DNA of 64,000 bases from Lithospermum erythrorhizon (Eukaryota > Streptophyta > Magnoliopsida > Boraginales > Boraginaceae): contig JADFUC010000922.1 of NCBI GenBank assembly GCA_019722365.1, positions 1 through 64,000 of the forward strand. Direction: 5' to 3'. Positions 23,830 through 35,599 of this stretch are shown here, in pieces (position 1 is the first letter of the stretch; each line of letters opens with the position of its first letter). Under the pieces are notes generated by a model. It made no database searches and was not told the DNA's origin. It was given only the letters and a program-made list of their open reading frames with translations. The translations under genes were made by a program, and so were the position numbers.

Positions 23830-25300
23830 TTAATTAAATCGAGCCACTAAAAAATGAAAGGTGGCTAGGGTTCTCGTCAGCGCAAATTTAATGTGAAACC
23901 ACCGTACGAGCAAGGATTTCGGGAAAATAGTCCCAGTGCAAGGTTCGTTAAGTTTAGGGTTCCAACCTAAAATCCCCAATTTTATTGGATTAAAATCGGT
24001 CATAGGAGCTAAAATTGAAGCTTCAAAGTTTGAGGGATCGAAAATGGAGCTGTAAGTTATGTGGTTAAAATAAATGCTCCAAGGTCCGGGATCAATATGA
24101 AAATGTATTTGACCTAAATCCGGAACCTTCTTGATCGACATAGGCCTATTTTGATTTATTGGAGAGAATTAATTCTAAATATCAGCCAGTTCGAGATGCC
24201 TACTCAAAATGATAAACGATCGCGTAAATGAGCAAGCCGTCGAAGCAAGTATTCAAAGCCTAGAAACCTATAAATACCCCCTTATATTTTTGAAATTGAC
24301 ATCCAATTCTCATTCAGAAAATACTCAAAAACACACATGGCAGAAAATAGAGGGGCAGCAGAATTACTCTAAGTTAAATCTTTTTAAACCATCGGCATAA
24401 ACACCGTAAGTGGCTAAACACCTTTAGGTGTCCTAAATAAGCGCCCCCGAAATCAAAAGGTATTACAAACTCAATAATTCTTCGTAGCCAGAGAAAGCAA
24501 AATACGATAGTCGTGGAATCTCACCGGAACACTTAGAATATTCATAAATAAGCTACAATTGCGATTATTCATAAATCTTGCATGAGCGCCTGAAAAATCT
24601 CGGGTTTGATTGATCCTTATAGATGGAGTCCATGTAGAGAAAATATCTTGCTAAGGCCCGTATACGTCGATCGATTAATCCTTCGACAAGGTTTAAATAC
24701 TCAACGCCCGTGCGTCGTCAGCTACGGTAAGAAGTTGCTAAGGCATTTGTGTATGAGCTAGAAGCATACATTGCTTCAAAGCTTAAATCAAAACCAAGTG
24801 AAATCAAATATCACTAAGTCTCGCTCTGACCAAGCAAGTGGCGAGGTCGTTTGTGGTATAAGCAGCGTACATTCTTGATCACTTCTTTCTTGTCAGCTCG
24901 CGCAACTTAAAGAGCGGAGTTACATCGAAATCAAGTTCCACTAGAGACAAGTAGCGCAACTACTAAGTCCAAGAAGCGATGAGTTATTGAGGGTATATAG
25001 TTCCACGAGGAACATTCCTTAAATGCCACTAAAAGGTGATGACTCGCATTTGAGACACGTGCGATTAAGTCCATCGAAGTCGACATAGACCGGTCAGTCC
25101 GAGACCAGTCAATTTGATACATTAACACGGAATCTGTTGCTAAGGCTCCACAGGATCGGGCCAAGTATCAGTCAGGACAGTCTTGATCCGTCGAGAGGCT
25201 GGGACCGTATCCATTTCGTAGGCTTTTTTATCCCAATCCAGCTAAAATCGAGTCGAGCCAGTAAAGTCAGTACCGAATCGGTAATACCCGAGCTCTTAGC
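23830..25300 (+). repeat. Tat/Ogre-like gypsy LTR (edges uncertain)
   Basis: Non-coding sequence with a promoter-like TATAAATA at 24269-24276 and C/A-rich sequence after it, in the position and style of a plus-strand LTR. It lies upstream of a gag fragment of the Tat/Ogre type at 26290-27400. Neither a primer-binding site nor a second LTR was found. Confidence 0.45.
24269..24276 (+). promoter_or_regulatory. Possible LTR TATA box
   Basis: TATAAATA lies about 2 kb upstream of the gag fragment and is followed by a CCCCC run. Assigned from sequence and context only. Confidence 0.4.
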
Positions 25301-26289
25301 ATGACCGTCGAGTCAAGGGAAATGGGCATCTCACAAATCATCAACAAAGCGGTAGGGACTCATAGTTTGGACAATCGATCCTCTTCGATTTGATAAAACA
25401 CGTACAACTAGGTACCACTACGTTAGTTTTTATTTTGTACCTATAAATAAATAATAAAAATTCTTCTTTCATTCTGATGCAGTAAGCGGCGCCAGTGGGG
25501 TATCGACTACCCTTAAATCGGCTATTGACAATCAAGATATTTCCAAAGGGACTATCTCAACTCCTCTCCATGTATCAAAGAATACTACAAGAGGAAGGAG
25601 TCACCACAAAACGATCCATTAAATACGGATTAATTAGAGAGCGTCCCTCAGTGACCTTCTTTGAAGTTTCTCGAGCAACATATTGCCAGGAGCTCTAGAG
25701 GTAGAACAAGTCACAACAAAGTAGCTAGGCGCGTAGTGCGGTGAGGTTTCTCGACAAATATACACGAGGACATCGGCGGATCACGTGTCGGGAAGACTCG
25801 AGAAACAGCTGTGGTGTCTGGCTGTTCGCCTGGGATCTACAATCGAGTCTTACTCGTACACCGACTGCGAGACTTCCTCGCACCGATGTGATATTTGGTA
25901 TTGCCTTTTGGAAGAGTAGATGTTTGCAGGGATGGTAGAAAACTTGTTGTAAGAAATGCAACATCAAGATGACTCTATTGCTCAGATGTCTTGAAGATAG
26001 GTGATCAAGGTATAGAGCAGAGCGGCCGAGCGGCTCTAAAAAATAGGGCGCCTATGACCTCTAAAATGGGACAAACTCGTGTCCTATTCCACCGTGATAC
26101 CTCGGGTTCATCACTTGGACCAACGAGGAGTCTGGAGTAGACACTCTATCATTCTAAATAGATGGAATGATCTGGCCAGCCTGTTGAAAGGAGTATATTG
26201 GGGGGCAATAAAAGGTCATGAAGATGGGAGTCGCCTCAAGTATACACCTAAAGCCTACGCCTCCCGTATAGACCAATTTGAAAATGCCC
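25301..26289. other. Leader or 5' gag region of the Tat/Ogre-like element, not resolved
   Basis: Short open stretches occur (for example 25495-25698), but none has motifs I recognise. By position this is the leader and N-terminal gag of the element. Confidence 0.3.
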
Positions 26290-27400
26290 GAGGCTATCGA
26301 CCACAGTTCAACACTTGATGGAGGCTGGAACCCCCAAACAACATATAGCCCACTTTGTTTGGGACTTTATGACAATGTTGGGACGAGAAGGGGATGAAAT
26401 GGTCAAATAGTTCATTTGCTCACATCAAAGAATGCGTTAATGGTACAACGGCTTGGAGCACCGCCTCCATAGGTATTTGAGCCTCAGCCCAGGCGAGTTT
26501 CTCGACTACAAAGCGAGTTTCTAAACCGCTTCTTGATGCAAAGAGGATAGTTAGCATGATGGAGCTAACCGCCACAAAACAATGAAAAGGAGAGCCGATT
26601 GGAGCTTAAATAACCGATGGAGAAGTCTAAACTTGAAATGCAAATATAGACTCTCGAGTCATCGGCCATCCAACATGTATGTACCAAACGCTACTTGGGA
26701 CACATGGTACATTATGCGGGGAGTACTTCCCGAACCTCAGTAAGCCCAGCAACAATAACTCACAACATGGAACTCAACATTGTTGCAAACAAAGGGGACA
26801 TCCTCTCTGTTTCTCCAACCTCTTACTCAAAGGCCAAGTATGAGCCAAGGAAACCAAAAGATGCCTCCAAGCTTGAAAAGAAAGAAGCTTGTGCAATGAC
26901 TTCAAAAACAACAAAGTTCTCCTATAAAACTAAGGAGGTGCCGAGGCGGTTCTCGGCCTCGAGGCAGAAAACGTCCTAACATATATAGAGATGTAAGAGA
27001 AGGAATATCCATTCCTTGAGTCGGCGTTCTTAATGTTTGGTAACTGTGAAAACAAAGCTCATAGAACTCCCAGAGACAAAGAGATCCGAGGAGGCAAATG
27101 AAGCCGCGGGCCTAACTTTTGCAAGTATCGCAGGATACTAGGGCATCCCGTTGAAAAGTTCTTCCATATTCGAGGAGGCCAGTGATGAATCTCGCAAGAA
27201 AGGGGATAATAACCTTGGAAGAAGACAAAGTCTCTTTCGACCACATAACTGCCGCGTCGTCCAACTGGCTGAGGTCAAATGCACGCTAACTTTTGGGAAA
27301 CAGCTCATCCACAGAAAGCATGGGCTGACTACTCGGACGAAGAAGACTACAGCATTCAGGTGTTTCGTTGTCGCGGAGGAAATCTAAATCGCGGCGAAAT
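26290..27400 (+). pseudogene. Tat/Ogre-like gypsy gag fragment
   Basis: The plus strand contains blocks of a gag typical of Tat/Ogre elements. Near 26320 there is GTPKQHIAHFVWDF, MLGREGDEMVK. Near 26430 there is WYNGLEH in the W-Y-x-x-L core. At 27120-27158 there is CKYRRILGHPVEK, matching the C-K-Y-H-x3-GHPxxKCF motif with His and Cys positions altered. The following NLARKG and GNNLGR segments fit the region after that motif. Frames shift repeatedly. No protease or RT follows, so the element is truncated to LTR plus gag. Confidence 0.7.
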
Positions 27401-27783
27401 TAGAGAGAAATCAAAGAGGCGAAATCAAGGAGGAGAAATGTAGATGGAGGGTTGGTGAAATATGAAACAAGAAAAGTGAAATAGAGCATAAAATGTGTTG
27501 AGATTGCCGAGATTTACAATTTGCCCCACTGTTTCCAGAGACAACGTATTTTTTATTTGAACTCTGAGTCGGCATATTTTTGCATTTAGACCCTTCCCAC
27601 GGATCCGATCTATGCGGATGGGCACATAGTAGCGATTTCAATGAAATGGGCTGTCTAACGATTTGGGCCTCGAGTCCGGCGTATTTGTGTCTTGTCTAAC
27701 GATTTCAATGAAGTGGCTTCAATGATATGTTTTGAGTGTTTACAGCTATCATTTTGAAGTGTTTAGGCGTCTAGCTTGATAGT
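27401..27783. other. Unassigned intron sequence after the gag fragment
   Basis: Purine-rich near 27400-27480, then mixed sequence. GTCTAACGATTT occurs twice (about 27653 and 27694). No gene was recognised; it may be the tail of the truncated element. Confidence 0.4.
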
Positions 27784-27796
27784 AGCAACCTAGGTT

Positions 27797-28020
27797 GCCA
27801 GGAAATAAGCTCGATTGGTAAAGAACTGAGTGCTAAGTACGACACCTGGCATTCATTCGGTGTGGGTTGAGTCGCGCAGTGGCGAGAATCTCGTATTGAA
27901 GTGGTTTAAAGGGAAGCTCCAGTCCCTCGACGGTGTAGCGCATCCAGCGATTTGCCTGCTACGCATTAGCTCAAGAGGCGTCGTGGCGTAGGACCCTTAG
28001 TTTGAGGGTTTCAAACTTTT
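27797..28020 (+). mobile_element. tRNA-derived SINE (224 bp) with 13-bp target duplication
   Basis: Flanked by the perfect 13-bp repeat AGCAACCTAGGTT (27784-27796 and 28021-28033). An A-box-like TAAGCTCGATTGG lies at 27806-27818 and a B-box-like GGGTTGAGTC at 27864-27873, as in the internal polymerase III promoters of tRNA-derived SINEs. The element ends in CTTTT rather than poly(A), as known for Au-type plant SINEs. Confidence 0.85.
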
Positions 28021-28033
28021 AGCAACCTAGGTT

Positions 28034-29390
28034 CGCCTATATCAAGTATTTGGGGGCCTACACAGCTTAATCTCGGGACGTGATATTTATTCTACAAGAA
28101 AGGGTCTTAGCAGTGTATTTCATGTCCTGAATATTTTACTACAGGGGTCTTACGAGCGTATTTCTTGTAGTATGTGAATATGTAAATTTCACTATTTAAA
28201 CATTCATCAACTTTTGGTTGATATATATATGATTTGAATTTACTGAGTTTGTGTAGCAATTCTACCTGCTTTTGATAAATTTTGAATTCAAGGGTTTAGA
28301 GTTGCATCATATTTTGAATGATGATCCTGAATTGTAATTATTTGTGTGGTGGCTCTATCCTGGTTCTGTGGTAGTTATTCTATGTTAGATCACAAAATTT
28401 ATTCTATAGAACTTCAAAGGATTCATAGAGAGAATATCCTATATGATACTGTTAATGTTAGAAATTTGTCTTAAAATATTGTTGGTGTTAGAATATTGTA
28501 TGAGAATTGGTTTCGGTATGGGGTATTTTTAGACCTCCTGGACATTCTTCAGGTGATGGATTTGAACTTAATAATAAAATAATAATATTTCAAATAAATT
28601 GTTGGAGCAGTCGCTTCCTTCGCGTGAAATAAGTTAAAACCGGTTTTTTCTTTTCTTTTGTCCATCACTTCTTGAGTCCGTTCATTGAGAAAACCTTATT
28701 TTTATGCAACAACATTATATGAGGTGTAAAATTAGATTTTAATTAATGATAAAACCTGATTTTATCACTATAATTAAGTTCATCTTGCTAAAATATAAAA
28801 AACTCTTATTTTTCATGTGTTCAATTTTCATTGTAATCATGTGGTAACAAATCCCGGATATTAGGATTTAATAAATTAAGTAATTAGATTTGCGATTGTC
28901 AACAACCCCTCCTCCCCTACATCTTTACAAATTTTACTACATGAATATAAAATTATATCATTCTCTTATGTAAAACCTATGTTGTTGGCCCTTTAAATTT
29001 GTATATGTATATTTTTTGTTTTATATTAGTTCTTTGATTATGCATCTTACCTAAGATTCGCGGTTCTGCCATCGCTGACTGATGGTGTACGCACGGTTGA
29101 TTCCATGTAATTTTGAAATTATAGAACTTTGAAATGTTTAAATTTATGCATGGTCTCTTAAGTTTTATTAAATTGTTTTTTGATATTAGAAAAGTAGCGG
29201 TAATAAAGACTAAACTATCATCAGATATATGTGCAATTATTAATTAAGATTGAAAATTGTTTTTTGGCAGTCGAATGTTTCAAAAGTTTGTTTAGATTAA
29301 GTGAATATCTTAATTTAATTAAGCCCGAATTTGACCGTTAATGAAAATGATGTGAAAATAAAACACCAAGTGTATTCTAAGAACGAAGTT
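28034..29390. other. AT-rich intron sequence, nothing recognised
   Basis: Includes three more degenerate TTAGCAGC-type motifs at 28046-28170, then AT-rich sequence without repeats or coding signal. Confidence 0.5.
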
Positions 29391-29396
29391 TGTGAC

Positions 29397-29680
29397 TACT
29401 CCCTCTATTTCACAATACGACTATAAGATACTAATTTGGCTTTTTCATACTTTATTTTTTAGCATGAGCAATACGAAGTACGAACTATTCTATTTTTTTC
29501 TCTATTCCAAGAACACCACCCATGACCCAAACCACACTTCTTGTTTAACCTAATGGTACTTTATGTTAGCTTATTGAGGATTAGGTAAACTAAGAACAAT
29601 GCGAAAAATATATAGATTAGATGGATAAACAATTAGAATATGACCAATTTGTAAAATTAAAGTAGTACTCTAGTGCGAAA
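29397..29680. mobile_element. Possible Stowaway-like MITE remnant
   Basis: Starts TACTCCCTCTATTTCACAAT, close to the terminal repeat of Stowaway elements. A matching inverted end was not found, so this is a one-ended remnant at best. Confidence 0.3.
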
Positions 29681-30004
29681 GGTATATATATGTAAAAAAT
29701 GTTGTTAACGATAAGGAAATGTAACGATAAAAACAAATTCGGTAGTCACGAGGTTAAGATAAATTAATAGCGCATGCAGAGTCATTAATAACACCGTACA
29801 CGGTCGTTAATAGCGCATGCCTTAAGTCGTCGATAGATGGATACGATAAACGAAATATGGCGTCGCGACATTAACAAAGTAAAACTCTACGATACATCGT
29901 GAATTGTTCCAACAACGCATCCAACAAAATAACATACAACGGAATCCACGAATAATAATGACCCGAGGATATAGAAGAAATCGAAATCTGGCCCATAGGA
30001 AAAG

Positions 30005-31888
30005 TGTGACAACCCGGACCCTTGATATAATACAACCACGCAAGTCTAGAAATATACAAATCGACCTGAGAATTTATGGTGATGAGGACTTCTTTATGCC
30101 GCCTTGCCTATGATCTCAGCGCGGCTCGTAGCAGATCCTCGGCCACCTCGAGGAGAATCGGTCCTAGAGACTGGGCATGGCATCGCCATAGAAATAGGGA
30201 ATCGGTATTAAGGCTGGTGAATCTGAAACTCTGTGACTTGATTCGTCGCGTATATTCATGTTTATATATATATAACCTATCTTGGCATTACATTAACCGA
30301 GGCCACCTGATGAATAACTATCTATTATCCGCATAGAATCATAACATACGATGTTACGTAACTTAGCATACACATGAATTATAACCATAAAATAATGCAT
30401 ATTCATTTAAGGAAATAGTCTCAACATATAAAATAAATCCAATGAGGAATCCTCCACAAATAATACACATATGAGGAATCCACTCCAAAATAATACACAT
30501 ATGAGGAATCCCTCCAAATAATCGAGATGAGGCCTCCATCCTCCCGACCGAGACTCGCTACTCAATGTGAATATCGCACAAACCTCCCGAATCACGAGTT
30601 TGCCAGCATGATATGCCTTTTGAACCTCACGGTGAGTGCGCGCGATCCATAAAATAATAACACACAAAGCGATCAAAACACGTCGCAGCGTGCATAGCGC
30701 GACCTGTGCAGCGATCTCATAACATGAATCATATTCACAACTATCTCATATACAAATCATAATCTCAATTATTTCTAATATCAATCAAAACCTCGGTGTT
30801 TCGCTAACATGAATCGGAAATAAAAATTTACATAATATGTCCTTAGTCGCTGATACACGTATTAGAATAGTCCCCGAAGACAACACGTACAAAATATATA
30901 ACATAATATATGAAAATTACATCGTGAGACTTGTACTCACCTCGGAAACCCCGAGAAGCGATAATGATAACTACAAGAAGTCTCGTGCTGGAATCCGAGG
31001 CTCAACTTCGTATTTAAAGAAATTTTACATTATAAGACATTCGTAGAATAACCTCTTTAACATCTATATAAGCGAAGGTGTTATACCCGCGTCTCACGGT
31101 TAAATTTACAACTCTTAGCAATGTCTACTCCTTTAGGTTAGTATACACTTCTAACGTTCAACGTAACTACATTAATCGCCAACCGTAAAAATCTCAATAT
31201 TCGGTCATCACCTTATTACCCCAACAATAACACTTTAAGCACATTCTAATCAATCCAACAATCAATTGACAACTAATTAATTCATTAAATACAACCTCCA
31301 ATTCAAACACTAAATGCTATACGAACTTTCCCCAACTTTCTCGGCCAATCTACACCTATCATATCCAAACCAATAATTCTATACCCAAACAACTATATTA
31401 AAAGTCATCTAACCTCATATTTCAATTTAAAGTTAATTTAAGAAAAGTCAATAAAGTCAACCCTCAACTTACACCACTTTCTTGATAATCACTCAAAATC
31501 ACATTAATCCCACTAGCGATACTTAGATAACATTTCTATACCATAATACATTCAAGATCCAAAAGTCAACACAAAAGTCAAACTAGTAAATGGTCAACTA
31601 TAGCCTCAAATAATGAGATTTGAATATTAAAACTCATACCTTTGATAGAGCGAGAGAGATGGGGGAAAGCGAGATTTTTGAAGCTAGGAATTCCTGAATT
31701 TAGCGAAAATGAAAAAAAACCAAGAGAAATGGGAGGGGTAGTTCGTACATGGTGGGAAGAAGATGATAGATTTTTGTGTTTAATGAAATGAGGATAAATT
31801 ATGAGACTTAGTGGTCTTCCAGGTGGAACTTTTAAGTGGAGTTTAAGTCGTTTAGTTCACTTGATTTGAACCTGTACCGGTTTAACAA
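30005..31888 (-). repeat. Gypsy-type LTR in UGT intron, probably solo
   Basis: Runs from TGTGACAACCCGG to GGTTTAACA, resembling the ends of the other gypsy LTRs in the window. AAAGTCAAC-rich sequence near the right end (31440-31600) matches the minus-oriented LTRs. No gag or pol adjoins it. The 5-bp flanks do not match (AAAAG and ACCCA), so the edges or an intact insertion are not proven. Confidence 0.55.
30442..30526. repeat. ~29-bp tandem repeat, three copies
   Basis: Units beginning ATGAGGAATCC lie at 30442, 30471 and 30501, with a partial fourth at 30527. They lie within the LTR above. Confidence 0.8.
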
Positions 31889-32719
31889 CCCAATTCGAAC
31901 ACGAAACAAATTAAATTTATATTCTCAAAATATATTATCATTCAACCCTATTATCATTATTCCATTAAAATTTAACAACTTATAAAGCAGCTCCAATATG
32001 ACAACTAAAATCATATTAAGAAAAAAATCTTTATACGATGCAGGTTATTTCAGAAATAGCTAGGTAATTGTACTTCCACATTTTTTTTAATAGAAATTAG
32101 GCCTTTTAAATATAATCAAATAAAACATGAATGAGAAAATTGTCGAAATGGTCTCCGATAATGGTATCAAGTTGCACTTTGATTAGAATGAGTAATAAAG
32201 TAGCGGTTTAGGCAAAGTAAAGTGGCGCAAAAGTTGCACTAGATCATGAGACTTCGTTTACGTTAAATTTAAGCATTACGAGATTAATTGTGGCGTTAGT
32301 TTGGGGACCAAAAGTGCAGCTAATATTGTTCCACTTCACGAGGACCAAAGTCTGATTTCAAGTGGTAAGATTTAATAGAAATATTAGTTTGGGGATCAAA
32401 GTACAATTTTTTATGCGAAACACAGGGGTAAACCCTGCGGCGGCCTTGTGAAGATCGAAAATGCGATTTAGTGCCAGCATCAGACAATCTCATTTTGGCA
32501 ATTAACTCAAACATGAATTGTAATTAATTAATGTTGTCGTATCCCATCGATGTGGATGTTCTTGATCTTTGTTGAGATTAGGTATAGATACTACTTCAAG
32601 CCTATACTAAGAGCTTGACTGGAGATGTAATTTTATGTTTCATCGATAAAAAAAATTATTACTTTCCGTAATTAGTAAGGTTATAATAAGTGATTTAGTA
32701 TATGGCTTGCATAATGCAG
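31889..32719. other. 3' end of UGT intron, no gene
   Basis: AT-rich. GTTTGGGGA(C/T)CAAA occurs twice, near 32301 and 32388, possibly an old repeat. It ends in the splice acceptor of exon 2. Confidence 0.5.
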
Positions 32720-33582
32720 GTCTACCACTCCAGGAAGGTCCTATACATAGTCTGTCACATGCACCTGGTCAACCTAAAATCTGTACAGAACATCTACCAT
32801 GGTTAATTGGATCTCCATCAACAAGAACTGCAAGATTTAAGTTTTGGATCAACACCCTGAATCGATCTAGCAAACTTGATCATATCCTTGCCAACACCTT
32901 TCCGGACATTGAGAACAATAATAATGATCTTCCTAGGATTTTACCAATTGGACATCTGATAAACTTTCATGTTACAAGCAAAAAGGCAAACTTCTTTGAG
33001 GAAGATTTCAGCTGTTTAGAATGGCTAGACAATCAACTGAAAGGGTCGGTTGTTTATGTCTCGTTCGGAAGTTGGGTGAGTCCAATTGGAGAAGCCAAGG
33101 TTAAAAGTCTAGCTATGGCTTTAAAAGCTGCAAGAAGACCATTCATTTGGGTGCTCGGGCAATCGTGGCGCGATGGTTTACCGGGAAGGTATTTTGATGA
33201 GATCAAGGAACGCGGGAAGATCGTTTCATGGGCACCACAAATGGAAATTCTCCAGCATGAAGCTGTTGGATTTTATCTCACACATTGTGGTTGGAATTCT
33301 ACTGTAGAAGCAATACAGTGTAGGAAAAGCATGTTGTGTTTCCCTGTTGCTGGTGATCAGTTTCTAAATTGTGCTTACATTGTTAACACATGGAGGATTG
33401 GTGTTAGGCTCAATGGGCTTGAGGAACATGATGTAGTTGAGGGATTTGCAAAGTTGACTATGGATCTAGATGGGATGAATCAGAGAATCATGGCATTGAA
33501 TGACAGGTTCATGGGATTTAGTGCTAATTGTTACAAGTCAATGAATAATTTGAAGGAGTTTATTCATGATCTTAAACACTAA
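32720..33582 (+). CDS. UGT82A1-like: UGT82A1-like glycosyltransferase, exon 2 (C-terminal domain)
   Basis: An open exon of 863 bases ending in TAA at 33580-33582. It codes for the linker and the UDP-sugar-binding domain of a plant family-1 glycosyltransferase. HLPWLIGSP, WLDNQLKGSVVYVSFGSWVS and a complete 44-residue PSPG box are visible. The box starts WAPQMEILQHEAVGFYLTHC and ends FPVAGDQ, keeping the W, HCGWNS, E and DQ positions that contact UDP-glucose-type donors; the final Gln suggests a glucose donor, by family rule. The sequence resembles Arabidopsis UGT82A1 throughout, including SFGSWVSPIGE and NCxYIV. The start codon lies in the damaged exon 1, so a normal protein is unlikely unless the 5' part is rejoined by splicing. 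Confidence 0.92.
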
Positions 33583-33718
33583 GACAAAATTGCCTTTCTA
33601 TCTCAATGACCTTGAATCTAATAACTAAGGTTGGGTGTGGACGTGGTAAAATATTTTGCTATTAGCATTCATTAATGGATATAAATTATAAAAAAACTAA
33701 TTATCTCTTTTATTCTTG

Positions 33719-33724
33719 AATAAA
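33719..33724 (+). terminator. Possible polyadenylation signal of the UGT gene
   Basis: AATAAA lies about 137 bases after the stop codon and before copia C. Confidence 0.45.
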
Positions 33725-33915
33725 GCTCTGTTAGAATTGTTTTTTACCATTCAATCTCGAATGGTAGTACTTGTCAATATATTGCAAAGAATATTAAATA
33801 TTAAACAACTTTTTAATTAATTAATAGATAGTTTGTCATAAATTATAATATATTATGTATCACTAATCGATTTTTATTATTTAAGGAATAATTTATCAAT
33901 GCATCTTGTGCTTTT

Positions 33916-34423
33916 TGTTGAATATGCCTTGAAAAGAGTTTGAATTGCTGCTGCCAGGAGAAGATCGGGACTTGGTCGGGGGTTGCAAACCCCGACCCAA
34001 GTCCCGACCAAAATCAAGACCGAGTCTAGAGGAACGTCGGGAGGAGGTCGGGACTTGTCTTGGTCCCGACCTCGGATATTTTGTGCCGGTTTAAAGGCAG
34101 GAATCTTTGAGGTATAATATCTTTTAATCGTTGAATCGTATAGCCTAAATATCGATATAGGAAGGCATATATTTACGGTTTTAAGGTTATAGAATAGTTA
34201 CAGCCATAAATATTCATCGGTGTATAATCACACTGCGTTTAAGGTAAGTGTTGCTCAATCGTAATGCATTTAACTTACGTTATAGTGAAGTTTTCTAGTT
34301 TACTGCGAGTGGATTAGTCACAACGTCGTTAGTGATACCACGGGCAAAAGATGCAGTGTTATTTGTTTTTATGCGCAATCCGCTACGTAATTCTGTGATC
34401 CTAGATTCGCATCCTTTATAACA
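33916..34423 (+). repeat. Copia C 5' LTR
   Basis: 508 bp from TGTTGAA to ATAACA, repeated at 37352-37851. It contains two large inverted repeats (33966-34006 and 34044-34073), of which only the second survives in the 3' LTR. Confidence 0.9.
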
Positions 34424-34426
34424 AAC

Positions 34427-34438
34427 TAGTATCGAGCT
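34427..34438 (+). other. Copia C primer-binding site (degraded)
   Basis: TAGTATCGAGCT follows the LTR end by three bases and differs from TGGTATCAGAGCT at a few positions. Confidence 0.55.
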
Positions 34439-34462
34439 CGAGATGCGGATCGCGAAAGAGCG

Positions 34463-35460
34463 ATGGAGTGGTAAGGTTTGGAAGTAGATAAGTTTAGTGG
34501 GAGAAATAGTTTCGGTCTATGGCAAATAAAGGTGACGGCATTATTAAAGAGAGAGGGGATCTGGTCTCCTTTTAAGAAGGATCTGCCTCAACCGGTTCCG
34601 GAAAATTGAGATTCCTTGGAGAAGAAGGCACCTTCCAGCGTTGTTGTTGTCTACAGAAGGGGCAGGGTATTACGGATGTTTCTAAGCAAGAGACCGCTAC
34701 TGGATTGTGGGCTAAGTTGGAAAGTCGCTTATATGACCAAAAGGCAACCAATGAGTTGTTCTTTGAAAGCAACGTAAGTTCGACTACTTTAGTATGCGGG
34801 GAAGATGCTTATTTTAGAGACCATAGATAAACTAAATACTATATTATTACTAAATTTGCGTAATATTGATGTTTGTCTTGATGATGAGAATCTTGTCTTA
34901 ATTTTGTTAGTTTCTTCTGAATAACCATGAAAATTTTAAGGAATCTATGACAAATGGTAAAGATTACATAATACAGAAAAGGATTAGATATGCTTTCTTC
35001 CTCTTGAGGGAATTGAGACATAGGCGCCAGTGGTTCTAGTTTGGATACTCAATTTGTTAGGTTGTCGTCAATAATGTCAGTTTGTTAAGAGGAAAAAAGG
35101 CGTTTTAATAAACAATTCAAGCGAGGTCGAAGCACTAGGAGATATGCGTCATTCTTTTGTAAGGAGAAGGGCGTTAGATAACCGATTGTCCTAGGAAGAG
35201 GCAGAGGCAATTTAATGCGTCACAATGCTTCTTCTTGGCATTCTTTGAGAGTAGTACAAAATGGGAAGATATATATTTAGTTTTTCGATAACCCAGCATG
35301 TTTCACCGATGTCGATCGCGATTCACAAGGCATCTTATCGTATAAATCGCAAGGGGAATGATTTGCCCCCGACTTATGAGCAAGTCGATGGTGGTAATAT
35401 TTCTATGTGTTTACAAAGTACTTGATGGGTTTTGTGAATATTAGGACTCATAAGTCTTGT
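34463..35460 (+). pseudogene. Copia C gag remnant
   Basis: From an ATG at 34463 the sequence gives FSGRNSFGLWQIKVTALLK, which matches the start of copia gag. It continues with TAAGLWAKLES-like and YMTK-like pieces (34690-34740) and a DVCLDDE-like piece (34870-34890), in changing frames. An early stop occurs after the third codon. The knuckle was not located. The frame cannot be followed between about 34900 and 35460. Confidence 0.75.
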
Positions 35461-35599
35461 ACCTTAAAAGATGGTAGGCATGTTCAGCGATGACTAAGAA
35501 TCGATTTATTTGAGTTTGCTAGAGAAAGGGATTTAGTTTCAGGGGTGAATGTGGAGTAATAAATGTAGGGGTTACGGTGATTAGAAGGTGTTAGCGGGG

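Larger units (their letters stand above)
17868..32719 (+). other. 14.85 kb intron of the UGT82A1-like gene
   Basis: The donor GT is at 17868 and the acceptor is GCATAATGCAG ending at 32719. Exon 1 ends after the first base of a Gly codon and exon 2 supplies the other two bases, so the join keeps frame. The joined protein runs from the N-domain (ending SSVVSSDSG) to LPLQEGP without loss. The intron is loaded with transposons, listed separately. Its size is inferred from conceptual splicing, not from a transcript. Confidence 0.8.

Noticed and set aside
27864..27876. A functional tRNA gene
   Set aside because: Only A- and B-box-like elements are present. There is no cloverleaf, and the 224-bp unit with target duplications fits a SINE.
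30005..31888. Claiming a perfect solo LTR insertion
   Set aside because: End motifs fit, but the 5-bp flanks do not match, so it is reported only as an LTR-like repeat.
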